The notes under the pieces: model-generated
What the model saw: only the letters and a program-made list of their open reading frames with translations
Told to the model about the DNA's origin: nothing
Database searches by the model: none
Part shown: one piece after another, positions 1-16,915 of the stretch
Layout: each line of letters opens with the position of its first letter
Numbering within the stretch: the stretch's first letter is position 1
Position numbers and translations under genes: made by a program
NCBI RefSeq assembly: GCF_038502225.1
Contig: NC_091355.1
Span: 15,338,544 to 15,402,543 of the forward strand
Length of the DNA: 64,000 bases
Source: Cherax quadricarinatus
Lineage: Eukaryota; Arthropoda; Malacostraca; Decapoda; Parastacidae
Direction of reading: 5' to 3'

Positions 1-122
1 TAATTTTTACTTTAACATAAATGAAAAAAATACATCTTTATAAGTATAAGAGAAAATTTTAGAAAGGACTTAATTTTAAACGAATTCTTACTAATTGACC
101 AGTTTTACCTATTCAACACAAC

Positions 123-206
<84 letters not shown>

Positions 207-459
207 CATACATGCATACATACATACATAATGATTAATTACAGAGATACGTAGAACCTTCATTAGTTTCAGAAACCCTTAGCCACATTGTAAATGTTTG
301 GTAAAGACTTTAGGTTACTATCAGGCTGGTCTTTAAACTAAAGCTCTACTATGAGTATACGATATATTTCCTATCACTGGAGAAAACAGAAGAGAGGCCA
401 TGATGAGAATAAGTAAATTACAAGGGAGCACTGATGAGCTCTTCGAATAACATTACACA

Positions 460-511
<52 letters not shown>

Positions 512-682
512 TTCTTCAGCATTTGGACTGTGTGAAACATACCAGGAACGTAAGTAGTGGAGGCAAATTCTATGGGTATATTCATGAGTAAATATTCCGA
601 GGCATCCCAAAAGTAATTTAACGGTTAATGTACGGAATAGTGGGTTTGAGGTTGCTGTTTACAAACACCGGTAAGCACAAAC

Positions 683-768
<86 letters not shown>

Positions 769-1484
769 GTGGGAGTACATTCCTATACACATTTGAATAC
801 AAGATTAATATCGTGGGTTCAGCGTAAATAAGGCCAAGGGTTACTGTGCAATTTAAATCCTATTTTAAGCAACTTTTTTAGGTTATTGTATGTCTGTATA
901 TGTCTGAAATTGTTTTTCAAGCCTAAAAGTGTTTCTAATGTTTTTTAAGAATATATGATATGAAAACTTTAGATTCTTCATATGTGTGTAGGAAATGATT
1001 TATTCGTCATTCTTGTGCATTTGTTCTGCTACAACTTCAGTTATTACTACTAATACTACTTCAGCTAATGCAACTACTGGTAATAATAGTAATCTACTGC
1101 TACAACAAGTACTACTGCATATTACTATTGGAATTTATATATTAAATCCAACTTCCTACTTCACAATTACTTTTTTTTTTTACTTTCTACCACCACATCC
1201 ACAACTAATAATAATAATAATAACACATTATTACTACAACAACTACAACCACTACAATTTACTTTTGCTGTTTACTGTGACTACTGCTACTACTATTACT
1301 ATTTTTATCAGTACCTCTATAACTCTTACTCCTACTACTGCAACCACTACTGCTATATATATCCTAAATACGTCTGTTGTTGGCAGTTATTGCTATTGCA
1401 ATGATGGATAGTAATACCAGCTCCTCCCCACCACCACCACCACACCACCAAGACCACTACCACAACGGACCACTGACCACTCAC
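1..1484. repeat. Left flank with (TA)n, (AC)n, (TA)n and degenerate triplet tracts
   Basis: This is intron or 3' flank of the minus-strand gene. It holds (TA)n at about 124-200 running into a CATA tract, (AC)n at about 463-509 and (TA)n at about 687-763. From about 1015 to 1345 there is a degenerate ACT/ATT triplet stretch, then a CCA tract at about 1425-1460 just beyond the FN3 exon donor. No further exon was recognised. Confidence 0.8.
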
Positions 1485-1778
1485 CGACTCTCTGCTCGGC
1501 CACTTTGAGCGTGACCGCAGTGAGCGAGACGGGGGGCGATCTGCCCTTATCGTTGAAAGCTGAGATACGGATGGTGTAGGTTGTGCCTGGCTGCAGCGGC
1601 TCCACGGAGAACTGGGGCTCTTCCGACGACCTGTTGAGGTGTAGGGAGCCTGGCTCATCGTACACCTCCGCCAGAAAGAGTTGCGGCATCCCTCCGTCGA
1701 AGCCCCTCTCACACAGCACTTCGATGTTCTCGGCCGTGTTGTTGATGATTTCGCAGTTCTCGGGCGAGGACGGGGGAC
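1485..1778 (-). CDS. Sidestep-family receptor, FN3 domain exon
   Basis: The minus-strand exon runs from a CGCTCCCTCCTCAG acceptor to a GTCG|GTGAGTGG donor. It is 294 nt: 2 nt, 97 codons, 1 nt, so phase 1 on both sides. It encodes a complete fibronectin type III domain: PENCEIINNT, VLCERGFDGGMPQLFLAEVYD, PQFSVEPLQPGTTYTIRISAFNDKGRS, then LTAVTLKVAEQ. The paired NC...LC cysteines and the GFDGG-x-x-Q-x-F-x-x-E-V segment match the single FN3 of Sidestep-family receptors. That domain sits between the last Ig domain and the transmembrane helix. NNT and NRS are possible glycosylation sites. The exon is GC-rich with a codon-like pattern, unlike the AT-rich flanks. The next exon (membrane segment) is expected beyond the left edge of the window. 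Confidence 0.88.
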
Positions 1779-5880
<4,102 letters not shown>

Positions 5881-7690
5881 ATGCAAATATCGCAGATATC
5901 TTAATATACAACATAACCACAGTAATAAGAAATGGTAATCTCTCACACCTTCATGGAACAGTTTATGTAAAAACGGAAGTCTTATAAAGCAGAAATGTCA
6001 CCTCACATTTACATTCAGTGGGTTGTTTGTTACCTCAGTGACATGTTAGGAGTGACATGTCAGTTAATGGATGTCTCAACTTTTTAGTCAGGTAAAGAGT
6101 GAAATGCCAAACAAAGGGTAATTTATTTGGCAGCAGTGCCAATAATGTTGACAAATTTTACGTATTTTGCACGAATTCCTTTTATGCTCTCCTGGATGCA
6201 TTTCCTAATACTGTACTATTTTATATAAAGCTTGATTCCATTATATTTACTTCATGCACTGATTTTCTAGTTAAATCTTTCTCAGTTTTTGTCGACCAAC
6301 TGGGTAACTTAAAATACCTCGCATGAATCAACAAAGCATTACAATCGCGAACAGTTTTAATTAATACATGATGTTGCATTTTGTAGAAATAATTCTGTAG
6401 ACTCTGCCATCATTCTTTTGGAGGGGAATTCTTAATCACAGTTTTTATGACATCTTAAATCTTACTTTCACCGAAATTTTCGAACAGAGAATCTCAAGAA
6501 ATCTTTGATGATATGGCTGCATTGGCACTTTCTTGGTTAAATATGGTTCCTTATCCTTTCTAGGGTTGCATTTCTGCATGTTTTACCTATTAAAATAGGA
6601 ATAATTTAAATCGAAAATATATACAAAAATAGTTAACATCTGTTCTTAACAGTCATTCAGCACATCTCGGCAGAGTTAAATGGCCAGTTCTCCTTCAGAT
6701 TCTTGAGAGCTCTGCTTATTTTTTTTAGCACGGAATCGCTTGCATTGAATGTTTACTATTGTAATTCTTGTAGCGACCAGTCAGAACCACGGTTCGAATA
6801 CCCTTTCAACCTTCCGTTTATTTAATGAGAGTCGTTCATTACGACTTAAGTTCACAGACCATGAAGTATTGTGAGAACAGATGCACTGTGGAAGCTTCCG
6901 GGGCTGTGGGAACCGACAACTGGGTCACAGATGGTGGCCTCTGATGACGACTTGTATTTGAGTGTTAAGTTGAACAACACTGGGAACTGAGAGACTGATG
7001 GCGTTATTTTATGCCAACCCAACATACAGTAATATTTCAACCTCGCCGAGCAGACCCTAAATGGCGTTCTTAACGTAAAATAGGGGTTTTCTTGTTAGCC
7101 TTTCTGTGTGTGCTTCTTGCCCTTCTCATCTTTTCCTAGAACTCTCTTAAAGCTGGGTTTTGTCCTATTTCATCATTAAAAAAATACTAGAAAATGTTAG
7201 ACGGTCTGTTATATTAAAATTTGTCTAGTAACAGTAAATCTAGAAAATAATTCAGATAGTGCTAGGAGCTTCAGGTAGAACCAATCGCCTACTATCTCAA
7301 AGGATAGGCTATTTTTATGCTTTCACTTATTTTTTATATATCCTTCCTAGCTTATTCCTTCCGTGGATTATGAAAAACCTAAGTAATCACAAATAAAATT
7401 TTGCAATATCAATTTTTCTTGTAGTGTTTTCTACTTCTGTTTCAATGGAATGAATTTTCTCCCTCACTACTTTTCACGTTTCAGCCACTGGTTGTCTTCA
7501 CACTGGTTGTCTTTACACTTGTTTGTCTCATGTCAAAACTCTTCTACAATATTTATAATAGTCCCCAGTGCCTCAACGTTGTCTGCTTCATGTCAAAACT
7601 TTTATCATTCATATCGTCCTGCGAGTACATGGAAGCCTCTTCCGATGTAAAGGGGTTGGAAATGGAGTTTTTCTTATGAGTGGTCACAAC
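5881..7690. other. Intronic stretch, nothing recognised
   Basis: AT-rich single-copy-looking DNA. I found no exon, RNA gene or repeat family that I can support. Confidence 0.45.
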
Positions 7691-8330
7691 ATGTAGGGAT
7701 TTTTGGGTTTAAATACAATAGGATTTTAAGTTGTTTTTGGTCTGAACACAAGAGAATTAGAGATTTGGGTTTGAAAACCAAGATGATTAAGAATCTTGAG
7801 GTTTGAACAAATGAGGATTAAAGAGCTTTGGGTTTGAACACACGAGGATTAAAAGATTTTGGAACTGAACACAAGAAGTTTAAGGAGTTTTGAGTATGAA
7901 TACAAAAAAAATTAGGACTTCTAGGTTTGGACGAAAGGGGTTAAGAAGTTTTGGACTCGAACACATGGGATTGAGAAGTTTTGGGTAAACCATACCCCCG
8001 GCCGGGATTGAACCCGCGGTCATAGAGTCTCAAAACTCCAGCCCGGGCTGGAGTTTTGAGACTCTATGACCGCGGGTTCAATCCCGGCCGGGGGTATGGT
8101 TTATTTGCAATCGTGTCATTACGATTTCTTGAGTCAAGTTTTGGGTTGGAAAACAAGAGATGAAGACATTTTTGGCTTAAGTTAAGAACTACAGATTAGG
8201 GAGCCTTGGATATGAACACTAGGGATTAAGGTTTTAATTTGAGAAGTTCTGGGACTGAAAACAAGGGGGTAAGTACTTTTGAATTTGAACATAAAATGCT
8301 AGAGTTCTTAGCGTGAACACCAGGATGAAT
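7690..8330. repeat. Degenerate tandem array, unit about 30-37 bp
   Basis: Diverged units share a core like TTTTGGGTTTGAACACA followed by a GAGGATTAAG-type spacer. The array is interrupted at 7985-8140 by a palindromic SINE pair and resumes after it. At 8365-8399 there is a short inverted repeat with 14-bp arms (GTTTGTGTGAAGTC). Confidence 0.7.
7985..8140. mobile_element. Head-to-head inverted pair of tRNA-like SINE fragments (palindrome)
   Basis: The left arm (about 7989-8043, minus orientation) and right arm (about 8046-8102, plus orientation) are essentially perfect reverse complements with almost no spacer. Each contains the B-box-like GCGGGTTCAATCCCGGCC and the tail element GGTATGGTTT. 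The right arm continues into GCAATCGTGTCATTACGATT, the 3' part seen in the copies near 25.3 kb and 55.8 kb. Both arms stop at the same internal CTGGAGTTTTGAGACTC region. AAGTTTTGGGT occurs on both outer sides and may be a target-site duplication, although the surrounding array is itself repetitive. Confidence 0.8.
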
Positions 8331-8516
8331 GTTGGTGTGTGCACAGTAAGTTAAGTATTTTTTTGTTTGTGTGAAGTCCCGGGGTGACTTCACACAAACT
8401 GTGTTATTGTGTGTGTGATACCAGAGTGATACCAGGGTGTAGGAGATTGTGCTATGATTTATCAAGTAAGGACACCGAGAAGTTTAATGTGTGTGTCTCC
8501 AATACATGAGGTTGTA

Positions 8517-8804
<288 letters not shown>

Positions 8805-9079
8805 AAGTATGCGGTGAAGAGATAAGATGCGGGAAGCCATGAGGTTGATAAAGAGGCCCTTGGCGAGATCGAGGACAGACACGAGGGCAATACCTGACGA
8901 GACCACAGGACCTCAATCTGTGGGAATCATCTCTTGTATTGCTTCTGGGGATTTATGTCTTCACTTAGTATAAAATATGAGACGAGAGATTTTCTGAAAC
9001 ATCTGGTGTAAGAGATTTTCAAAAAATATTCGATGACAGAGTATTTGGAGCTCCTGTGTGAAATATTTTATGTCACCTC

Positions 9080-9960
9080 TTGTCATTCTTTTCGAACACT
9101 TGCCACACTATTGGAACCTTTGTTGCACCTATTGGAAATCTTGTTACACTATTCGAACGACTTTTCCCACATTTGGAGCGCTTTTATGTTTCTGGAGCAC
9201 GTGTTACTCTACTGGTAACCTTATTACTCTACAGAAACCTTTTTAAATAATTTATAAACCCTATTAAAATTCTGAACACTTTTTTAAACATTTGGAATCC
9301 TTTTTTTAACATCTGAAACTTTTTTCGACATTTGGAACGCTTTTTACGCCACTGAAATCCTTGTTACGCTATTGAAAACTTCAGTTTACTTACGAAACAC
9401 TTATTTTTACACGTGTAAAATGTTTACGTTGGTGGAATATTCGCCACTTAGTTGGAATCATTTTTGGAAGCCTTCTTTTGCTATATAAACCTTTGTAATA
9501 CCCATCGGACTCTTGCTAAACTATAGTTACCCTGGCTATTCCATCGGAGCTCTTATTAACCTGAGAAATATTTGAACCTTTGATATACTACTGGAACCTC
9601 ATTGCGCTGTTGGTATCCTTGTTTCACTTATGTTGCCACTCTTACGCTACCGGAACCCTTGCTACACTATTGAAACCCTTGTTACACAATTGGAAAGTGT
9701 CCTACACTATTTAAACTCTTGAAGCAATGGAACGCGTTTTTCATTTTTAGAGTCCTAGTTACACTGTTGGAACCATTATTACAATATTGGAACATGTTTC
9801 TCTATTGGAGCCCATTGTGTACATTATTGTAACGTTTGTTGCATTCTCACAACCCTTATTATGCTATCAGAACCTTGGTTAATTTATTGGAACCGTTGCT
9901 ATTATATTAGAGCCACTGCCTTATTTTCAGGGACCTTATACAATTAAAACGTTTATGTGC
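9080..9960. repeat. Ancient degenerate 20-bp minisatellite, left part
   Basis: The stretch is full of diverged units resembling TTGTTACACTATTGGAACC. It looks like an aged version of the cleaner array at 11226-12415. The transposase pseudogene lies between the two parts. Confidence 0.7.
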
Positions 9961-10439
9961 AAGATATTCAAAAATAATTTTCCCGGTTTTAAAAATTTAT
10001 GCCCAAAATATGCCAAGCATTTGAATATGCAATTTTCTGAGTTCGACAGCTGAACTGCCTGTTACAGCTGTTTTGAGACTATAATTCGATATCAAATTAA
10101 TAAAAAGAAATATGTGACGCGCGATGATTGTTCATAAAGTCTCGTGCCTCGCATGGTTTTCAGGAACGAAATCTGTTACATCCGTTAATATGAATTACCG
10201 TCGTCAATATAAACGGTTCTTTTATCCATAAACATTTAATCATAGTTTCACGAGTTCCTGGACACAAGAAATGTGTCTGACAGGCCTAGGAGTGGACTGT
10301 TATAAGCATACAGGAAGCATTTTACCGAGGTCCTAAGAAATTTCTCTGTCCTACTTGTGAATTTTATTTACGGAGATCAGTTATTCACTAACTTGCACAG
10401 AATAGATAACGACTTTTTCCTTGTGATGTGCAATTTGCC

Positions 10440-11020
10440 CAGGTTTTACAACTAAACGAGAAACCTTAGCATCATGAGTTTGCATGTTCTATATTGGACT
10501 CAGCTGATGAGGTCAACAATGATCTAAAGAGGGTTTTTACTCTCTGATAAAACCACATTTCAACGTCTGGACAAATTAATCAATCAGTATGAGTATTTGG
10601 GAGTCTGGAAATCTATCTGAAGCTCATAAACCAGCATGTGATAATCTGCAGCTCAATGTATGTTGTGGACTCTCATACGACGGATTAATAGGCCAGTTTT
10701 ATTTCATGAACCACCATTGGAAAAATTTAACTTACTATGCTACAGAATTTTGCAATCTCACAGTAACAAAAGATGCACCTAACATTCTTCAGCAGGGCGG
10801 TGCACCTACACACTACAGTGTGACTTCATAACTATCGCAACCGAAGTTCCCTGTCAGATGGACTATGATGGACTCGTCAAATGGCTCCCACGTTAACCCT
10901 AATAAAACGCTATTAGAATTCCTCTTGATAGGGTGGGTGAAGAACTGTTTTCCAGATACCAGTAACTGACTTCAAAAAAAATTAATGGAATCTGAAGTCA
11001 TACCAGATTTGTTGCTCATT
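10440..11020 (+). pseudogene. Decayed mariner/IS630-like DDE transposase
   Basis: Broken frames align with the catalytic core of Tc1/mariner-type transposases. They read LLSDKTTFQ near 10537, where a (S/T)DE-x-TF block is expected. Next come SIWESGNLSEAHKPACDNLQLNVCCGLSYDGLIGQFYF-type sequence (10592 onward), LQQGGAPTHY (usual QQDGAPPH), then FPVRW and LIGWVKN. The QQD catalytic aspartate is replaced by Gly, and there are stops and at least one frameshift. The copy is therefore inactive. The flanking DNA on both sides is the same minisatellite family, so the element probably inserted into the array. No clear terminal inverted repeats were found by eye. Confidence 0.8.
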
Positions 11021-11225
11021 TCGACAGGTAAACTTAACTATCGATTACATGTGTCACGGACCACTAGAGATACATATGTTGGGAGGTTGAACAGATTAAA
11101 TAACCATGAGTCCGTATATGATAGCTCAATTAGTTTAGCTATCATATGCAGAGAATTGCATTTTCTCATTTGTTTCTATTTTTCAGTGATAAACTCTTTT
11201 ACAGGAAATAAACCTCGCGGAAATA

Positions 11226-12415
11226 TCGCATTGGAACAATTATTGTACTAGAACCTTATTACAGTATTGAGACTCTTGATATGCTAGTAGAACCCTTGTT
11301 ACACTAGCACAATCCTTGTTACACTAGTAGAACCCTTGTTACACTAGCACAATACGTGTTACACTAGAACCCTTGTTACACTAGCACAATCCTTGTTACA
11401 CTAGTAGAACCCTTGTTAAACTAGCACAATACGTGTTACACTAGTAGAACCCTTGTTACACTAGTAGAACCCTTGTTACACTAGAACCCTTGTTACACTA
11501 GTAGAACCCTTGTTACACTAGTAGAACCCTTGTTATACTAGTACAATTGTTACATTACTAGAACTCTTGTTACACTAGTAAAACCCTTGTTACACTAGTA
11601 CAATCCTTGTTACACTAGTAGAACCCTTGTTACACTAGTAGAACCCTTGTTACACTAGTAGAACCCTTGTTACACTAGTAGAACCCTTGTTACACTAGTA
11701 CAATTGTTACATTACTAGAACTCTTGTTACACTAGTAAAACCCTTGTTACACTAGTACAATCCTTGTTACACTAGTAGAACCCTTGTTACACTAGTAGAA
11801 CCCTTGTTACACTAGTAGAACCCTTGTTACACTAGTAGAACCCTTGTTATACTAGTACAATCCTTGTTACACTAGTACAATTGTTACATTACTAGAACTC
11901 TTGTTACACTAGTAAAACCCTTGTTACACTAGTACAATCCTTGTTACACTAGTAGAACCCTTGATACACTAGTAGAACCCTTGTTACACTAGTAGAACCC
12001 TTGTTACACTAGTAGAACCCTTGTTATACTAGTACAATCCTTGTTACACTAGTAGAAACCTTGTCACACCAGTAGAACCCTTATTACTCCAGTACCCTTG
12101 TTACGCTAGTACAACCCTTGTTACACCAGTACAGGACTTGTTACACTAGCACAACCTTATTGCACAAAGTACAACCCTTGTTACACCAGTACAGCCCTTG
12201 TTGCACAAAGTACAACCCTTTTTACACTAGTACAACCCTTGTTACACTAGTACAACCCTTCGTACACTAGTACAACCCTTCGTACACTAGTACAACCCTT
12301 GTTACACTAGCACAACCTTGTTGCACAAAGTACAACCTTTGTTGCACAAAGTACAATCCTTGTTACACTAGTACAACCCTTGTTACACTAGTACAACCCT
12401 TCGTACACTAGTGCG
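11226..12415. repeat. 20-bp minisatellite with SpeI-like core
   Basis: Tandem units of ACACTAGTAGAACCCTTGTT with variants (ACTAGCACAATCC, ACTAGTACAATT). A higher-order block of roughly 180 bp, marked by GTACAATTGTTACATTACTAG, recurs at about 11539, 11697 and 11873. Units after about 12060 are more diverged (ACCAGTACAG, CACAAAGTACAACC). Confidence 0.95.
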
Positions 12416-13689
12416 ACACTTGGAATCTTTTGAAATACAATAATTGCTCTCAAGTTAACATTTGTAAATAATGGATATACAGTGACTGCAATAACAACAA
12501 ATAACCTATTTACTCTTATAATACTTGTGTTATTTATCTCAGATATATTGTGGAAGAGAAACAAATAATTTACATGAAAGAAAATTTTATATAGTATTCA
12601 ACTATATATCCACCGTAACTGTACAGTGAGAGTTAACTTTAATCAACATTTTTGGGATAAAATTAACTTTGACTGGTAATGAACAGGTTATATGCAGCCT
12701 TGATGACCTTCTTACAGACTTTTAAAACAAAGTAGCCAGACAATACAATACTCAGTGTAACATACACCGAGAAATGTCTGTACATGGAAAGTTTATACAC
12801 TCGTGTATTTGAAAGGCTTTAAATAACATTAACGAACACATCAACCAGATACACAAACACTATGTTCCCACTAACAAGCAGTCCTCAGCATGACAGGTAA
12901 CTAGTACTACTGGGCACTCATTATCATCCCAATCTCTAGTCTAGCTAGCAGCTTACGTCACAAGACACAGTTGTTATTACAATCCAAACTAAACATTAAG
13001 CCCACAAGGGTCATTCAGACCAAACACACAATACGTTAATAGGTATCCCCGAAGGTGGAGCTGTAAGTGCACCTTCACGTGGCCTGACATTTTTTTTTCG
13101 TTTTTTCTTCCTCCAACTTTAAGATTTTTAATTCGCTGTTAACTCGAGAACGCTTCGTCGAATGATCCTCAAGTTTTTAATACTTGCTTACGGTAACGAG
13201 GACCAAATTCTTGGAACAAGTGGCATGTTCACGTGTCCTATGACCAAAGCTATCGAACCCATTACCCGTATTGCAATATGGCTCAGATTCCTGGTGTAGC
13301 TTCAAACGTTTATGAAAGGTGCGTCATTATTATTATTATAATCAAAAAGAAGCGCTAAGCCACAAGGGCTATACAGCAGAAGGTGCGTCAATATTTGTCG
13401 ACGGCGGAGTGTGAAATTCAGATGTGTAGGTGCAAATTTGACTATCTTATACCTAAAATAATTTTCAGTTTGCCTCTTCTGAACGGCTTCAATATTTAAC
13501 GGCTGATGCCTCGCAGAGCCAGGATAGTACCCATTAAGTTTCGTGTCCATGCATGTAACTTTGGAGAAAAATAGCCAAAATATAAAAATGAAATCGCTGG
13601 ACACCATGCCATAATTGGGTAATGCCAGGCTCCTCTGATCGGCTTCAAAATTTCATCACTGGTGTATTGTGCTTATAAGAAGGTTGGTA
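12416..13689. other. Intronic stretch with short interspersed repeat copies
   Basis: No exon is recognised. Around 12990-13020 and again at about 13325-13377 there are copies of a short repeat: a TTATTATAATCAAAAAG-like start followed by GCGCTAAGCCACAAGGG and CTATACAGC. The same repeat recurs at about 33071-33118. Confidence 0.55.
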
Positions 13690-13981
13690 CAGTAGGGCCC
13701 CCGTATCCGTGGGTCCGGTTTCCGAGATTTCAGTTATCCACGATTCACCGGATTTTTCTTAATAACAACAACAGCACAAAAGTAGTGATGAGGGAAGTTC
13801 TTCAAAACTAAGAGACCATAAAGTGTTTCCCATCAGTGAAAAAGTGATAATGCTCGAATTATTTTCCTTAATTAAACTTTAGAATAGGTATGTATGTAAA
13901 TGAGAAACGACTTGCATATAACTTTCACTATCCGCGGAAGGTCATTAAAAATTGTTTCCCGCGGATACAGGGGTCCTAGTG
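13690..13981. mobile_element. pogo/Tigger-type MITE, TA target-site duplication
   Basis: The 292-bp element starts CAGTAGGGCCCCCGTATCCG and ends CGGATACAGGGGTCCTAGTG, so the terminal inverted repeats match over about 24 bp with few mismatches. TA lies immediately outside both ends (13688-13689 and 13982-13983). There is no coding capacity. The CAGTAGG/CCC termini with TA duplication are typical of pogo-group non-autonomous elements. Confidence 0.85.
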
Positions 13982-14463
13982 TATATTTAATGGAATGTTT
14001 AGAGGCCATTTTGCATTTTTTGCTTTGATACTGGTGATAGGCTCTTGAGCCAAGGAACTGGACTTATCTTGCTTGGACAGAATCTGAACGAGTTCCATTC
14101 CACAGGGGGCTATATTATCCTTACAGGTTTATCGATTTCCTCAGATTAAAACACAAATTGTGAACGGCATCAGTCTTCAAAGGGTACTGCATCGTATGAA
14201 ATGGATGGAACGTTTCATAGGCTTAGGCTGAGTAGGCACAATTTTTTGGATTGTATAAAATTACTGGGAAAAAATGGATGTTCTGGTCAGGTTTAAACTT
14301 TTAATACTATTGTTTTACCTGATTAAAAACAATCTCTTGATGTTACGTTGTTTACGTTATCATGTACCAGTTTTATTAATCAAAATGATCTCTGTGGAAT
14401 AATTACAGGTTTTCCCTGATTAGAAATATGTTACAGTGCATGACTTTACTACCTTAACTTTTA

Positions 14464-15797
14464 TGTGTGCCTGTAAGTGCCTGAGTGTACCTGTAAGTGC
14501 CTGAGTGTACCTGTAAGTGCCTGCGTGTACCTGTAAGTGCCTGAGTGTGCCTGTAAGTGCCTGAGTGTACCTGTAAGTGCCTGAGTGTGCCTGTAAGTGC
14601 CTGAGTGTACCTGTAAGTGCCTGAGTGTGCCTGTAAGTGCCTGAGTGTACCTGTAAGTGCCTGAGTGTACCTGTAAGTGCCTGAGTGTGCCTGTAAGTGC
14701 CTGAGTGTACCTGTAAGTGCCTGAGTGTGCCTGTAAGTGCCTGCGTGTACCTGTAAGTGCCTGAGTGTGCCTGTAAGTGCCTGAGTGTACCTGTAAGTGC
14801 CTGAGTGTGCCTGTAAGTGCCTGAGTGTACCTGTAAGTGCCTGAGTGTGCCTGTAAGTGCCTGAGTGTACCTGTAAGTGCCTGAGTGTGCCTGTAAGTGC
14901 CTGAGTGTACCTGTAAGTGCCTGAGTGTGCCTGTAAGTGCCTGCGTGTACCTGTAAGTGCCTGAGTGTGCCTGTAAGTGCCTGAGTGTACCTGTAAGTGC
15001 CTGAGTGTGCCTGTAAGTGCCTGAGTGTACCTGTAAGTGCCTGAGTGTGCCTGTAAGTGCCTGCGTGTGCCTGTAAGTGCCTGTGTGTACCTGTAAGTGC
15101 CTGAGTGTGCCTGTAAGTGCCTGCGTGTACCTGTAAGTGCCTGCGTGTGCCTGTAAGTGCCTGTGTGTACCTGTAAGTGCCTGAGTGTGCCTGTAAGTGC
15201 CTGTGTGTACCTGTAAGTGCCTGAGTGTGCCTGTAAGTGCCTGAGTGTGCCTGTAAGTGCCTGCGTGTGCCTGTAAGTGCCTGTGTGTACCTGTAAGTGC
15301 CTGAGTGTGCCTGTAAGTGCCTGCGTGTACCTGTAAGTGCCTGCGTGTGCCTGTAAGTGCCTGTGTGTACCTGTAAGTGCCTGAGTGTGCCTGTAAGTGC
15401 CTGCGTGTACCTGTAAGTGCCTGCGTGTGCCTGTAAGTGCCTGTGTGTACCTGTAAGTGCCTGAGTGTGCCTGTAAGTGCCTGCGTGTACCTGTAAGTGC
15501 CTGCGTGTGCCTGTAAGTGCCTGTGTGTACCTGTAAGTGCCTGAGTGTGCCTGTAAGTGCCTGCGTGTACCTGTAAGTGCCTGAGTGTGCCTGTAAGTGC
15601 CTGAGTGTGCCTGTAAGTGCCTGCGTGTGCCTGTAAGTGCCTGAGTGTACCTGTAAGTGCCTGAGTGTGCCTGTAAGTGCCTGCGTGTGCCTGTACGTGC
15701 CTGCGTGTGCCTGTAAGTGCCTGTGTGTGCCTGTAAGTGCCTGAGTGTACCTGTAAGTGCCTGAGTGTACCTGTAAGTGCCTGAGTGTGCCTGTAAG
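14464..15797. repeat. 20-bp minisatellite, about 67 copies
   Basis: Perfectly phased units of CTGTAAGTGCCTGAGTGTAC. Units alternate between GTAC and GTGC endings and between GAGTG, GCGTG and GTGTG in the second half, giving a 40-bp higher-order period. Each unit is itself two related 10-mers (CTGTAAGTGC and CTGAGTGTAC). Because 20 is not a multiple of 3 and no stop arises, a 460-codon minus-strand frame stays open. I regard that as a by-product. Confidence 0.97.
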
Positions 15798-16600
15798 ACC
15801 ATTGTTAAATAATTTTATGTTATGTATATTAAGTTCATATAAAAATTATTTTTCTTAAACGATGGTCAGTGTTACTTAGAAAAATGATTTTATTTTTTAA
15901 GAAACTGGAAAAATCGGAATCCTCCTTTTCACGTGAAAATTTCTGAAAGTCGCATCTGATTAGCTTCAGACCTTGATAGAGCAACATCCGAGTGATTTCA
16001 GCGTTAATATACTTATGCATTTTAGGATATTAGTGTTTTTCCCCTCTCTCAAAAGATTTTGAATTAGGTTTAATCTTGTATATCGTAATTTACCATTTTT
16101 ATTTAAAAAAATTGAATGTCAATTTCCATAAATTGACTTGTGCATTCCTCTTTCGATTCTCTTCAAATCATACACTGACCGAAATGCATCTAGTTAGCTT
16201 TGTAGTTAACTAGTGCTAATACATATGTATACTACCATTCACGTTAATAGCGTAAAGGGTGTCTAGTGGTCGTGCAAACACTCTTTGATCCAAATCACTA
16301 ACCTCAATGTTACTAGTCCTACTAGACACACTGCAATCCTCAACTACTAGCATTGTACATTACTAGTGTCATTTCAATACACACACATTCACCAATCTCC
16401 CCCCTCCCCCTGTCCCATCAGTCCAATATACACTCACAAGCAGCACGGGTAATTAACGCTACCAGACACCACCTATTCACAACTGAATCTAGTGATATCA
16501 GATGCAATGAAAATATTCGCATCAATAATTATATTCATCTTGTTTTGTTAACCTACATTCAACGCATTATTCATCAAACTTTTTTCCTTACTGCTCAGTG
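15798..16600. other. Intronic stretch, nothing recognised
   Basis: AT-rich sequence with no supported exon or known repeat. Confidence 0.45.
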
Positions 16601-16915
16601 CAATATCAAATGCCTCACAATTCCGTGTAATATCACATACCTCAGCCCAGTACAATAGCATCACATACCCTCACGATCCAGTAAAATATCACATACCCTC
16701 ACGACCTAGTACAATAATATCACATACCCTCACGACCCAGTAAAATAATATCGCATACCCTCAAGACTCAGTAAAATATCACATACCCTCACGACCCAAT
16801 AAAATATTACCACATACCCTCACGACCCAGTTCAATAATATCACATACCCTCACGACTCATTACAATAATATCACACCCGCACGACCCAGTACAATATCA
16901 CACACACCTTCTCAG
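16600..16915. repeat. Minisatellite, unit about 25-30 bp
   Basis: Diverged tandem units contain ATATCACATACCCTCACGAC followed by a CCAGTACAATA-like stretch, about ten copies. Confidence 0.85.

Noticed and set aside
995..1411. A 138-codon plus-strand frame rich in Thr, Ile and Asn
   Set aside because: It is a degenerate ACT/ATT triplet tract antisense to and abutting the real minus-strand FN3 exon.
14420..15802. A 460-codon minus-strand open frame with a Gln/His/Thr/Gly repeat
   Set aside because: It lies entirely in a 20-bp minisatellite without stops in that strand; the period is not a multiple of three, so the peptide cycles through frames.
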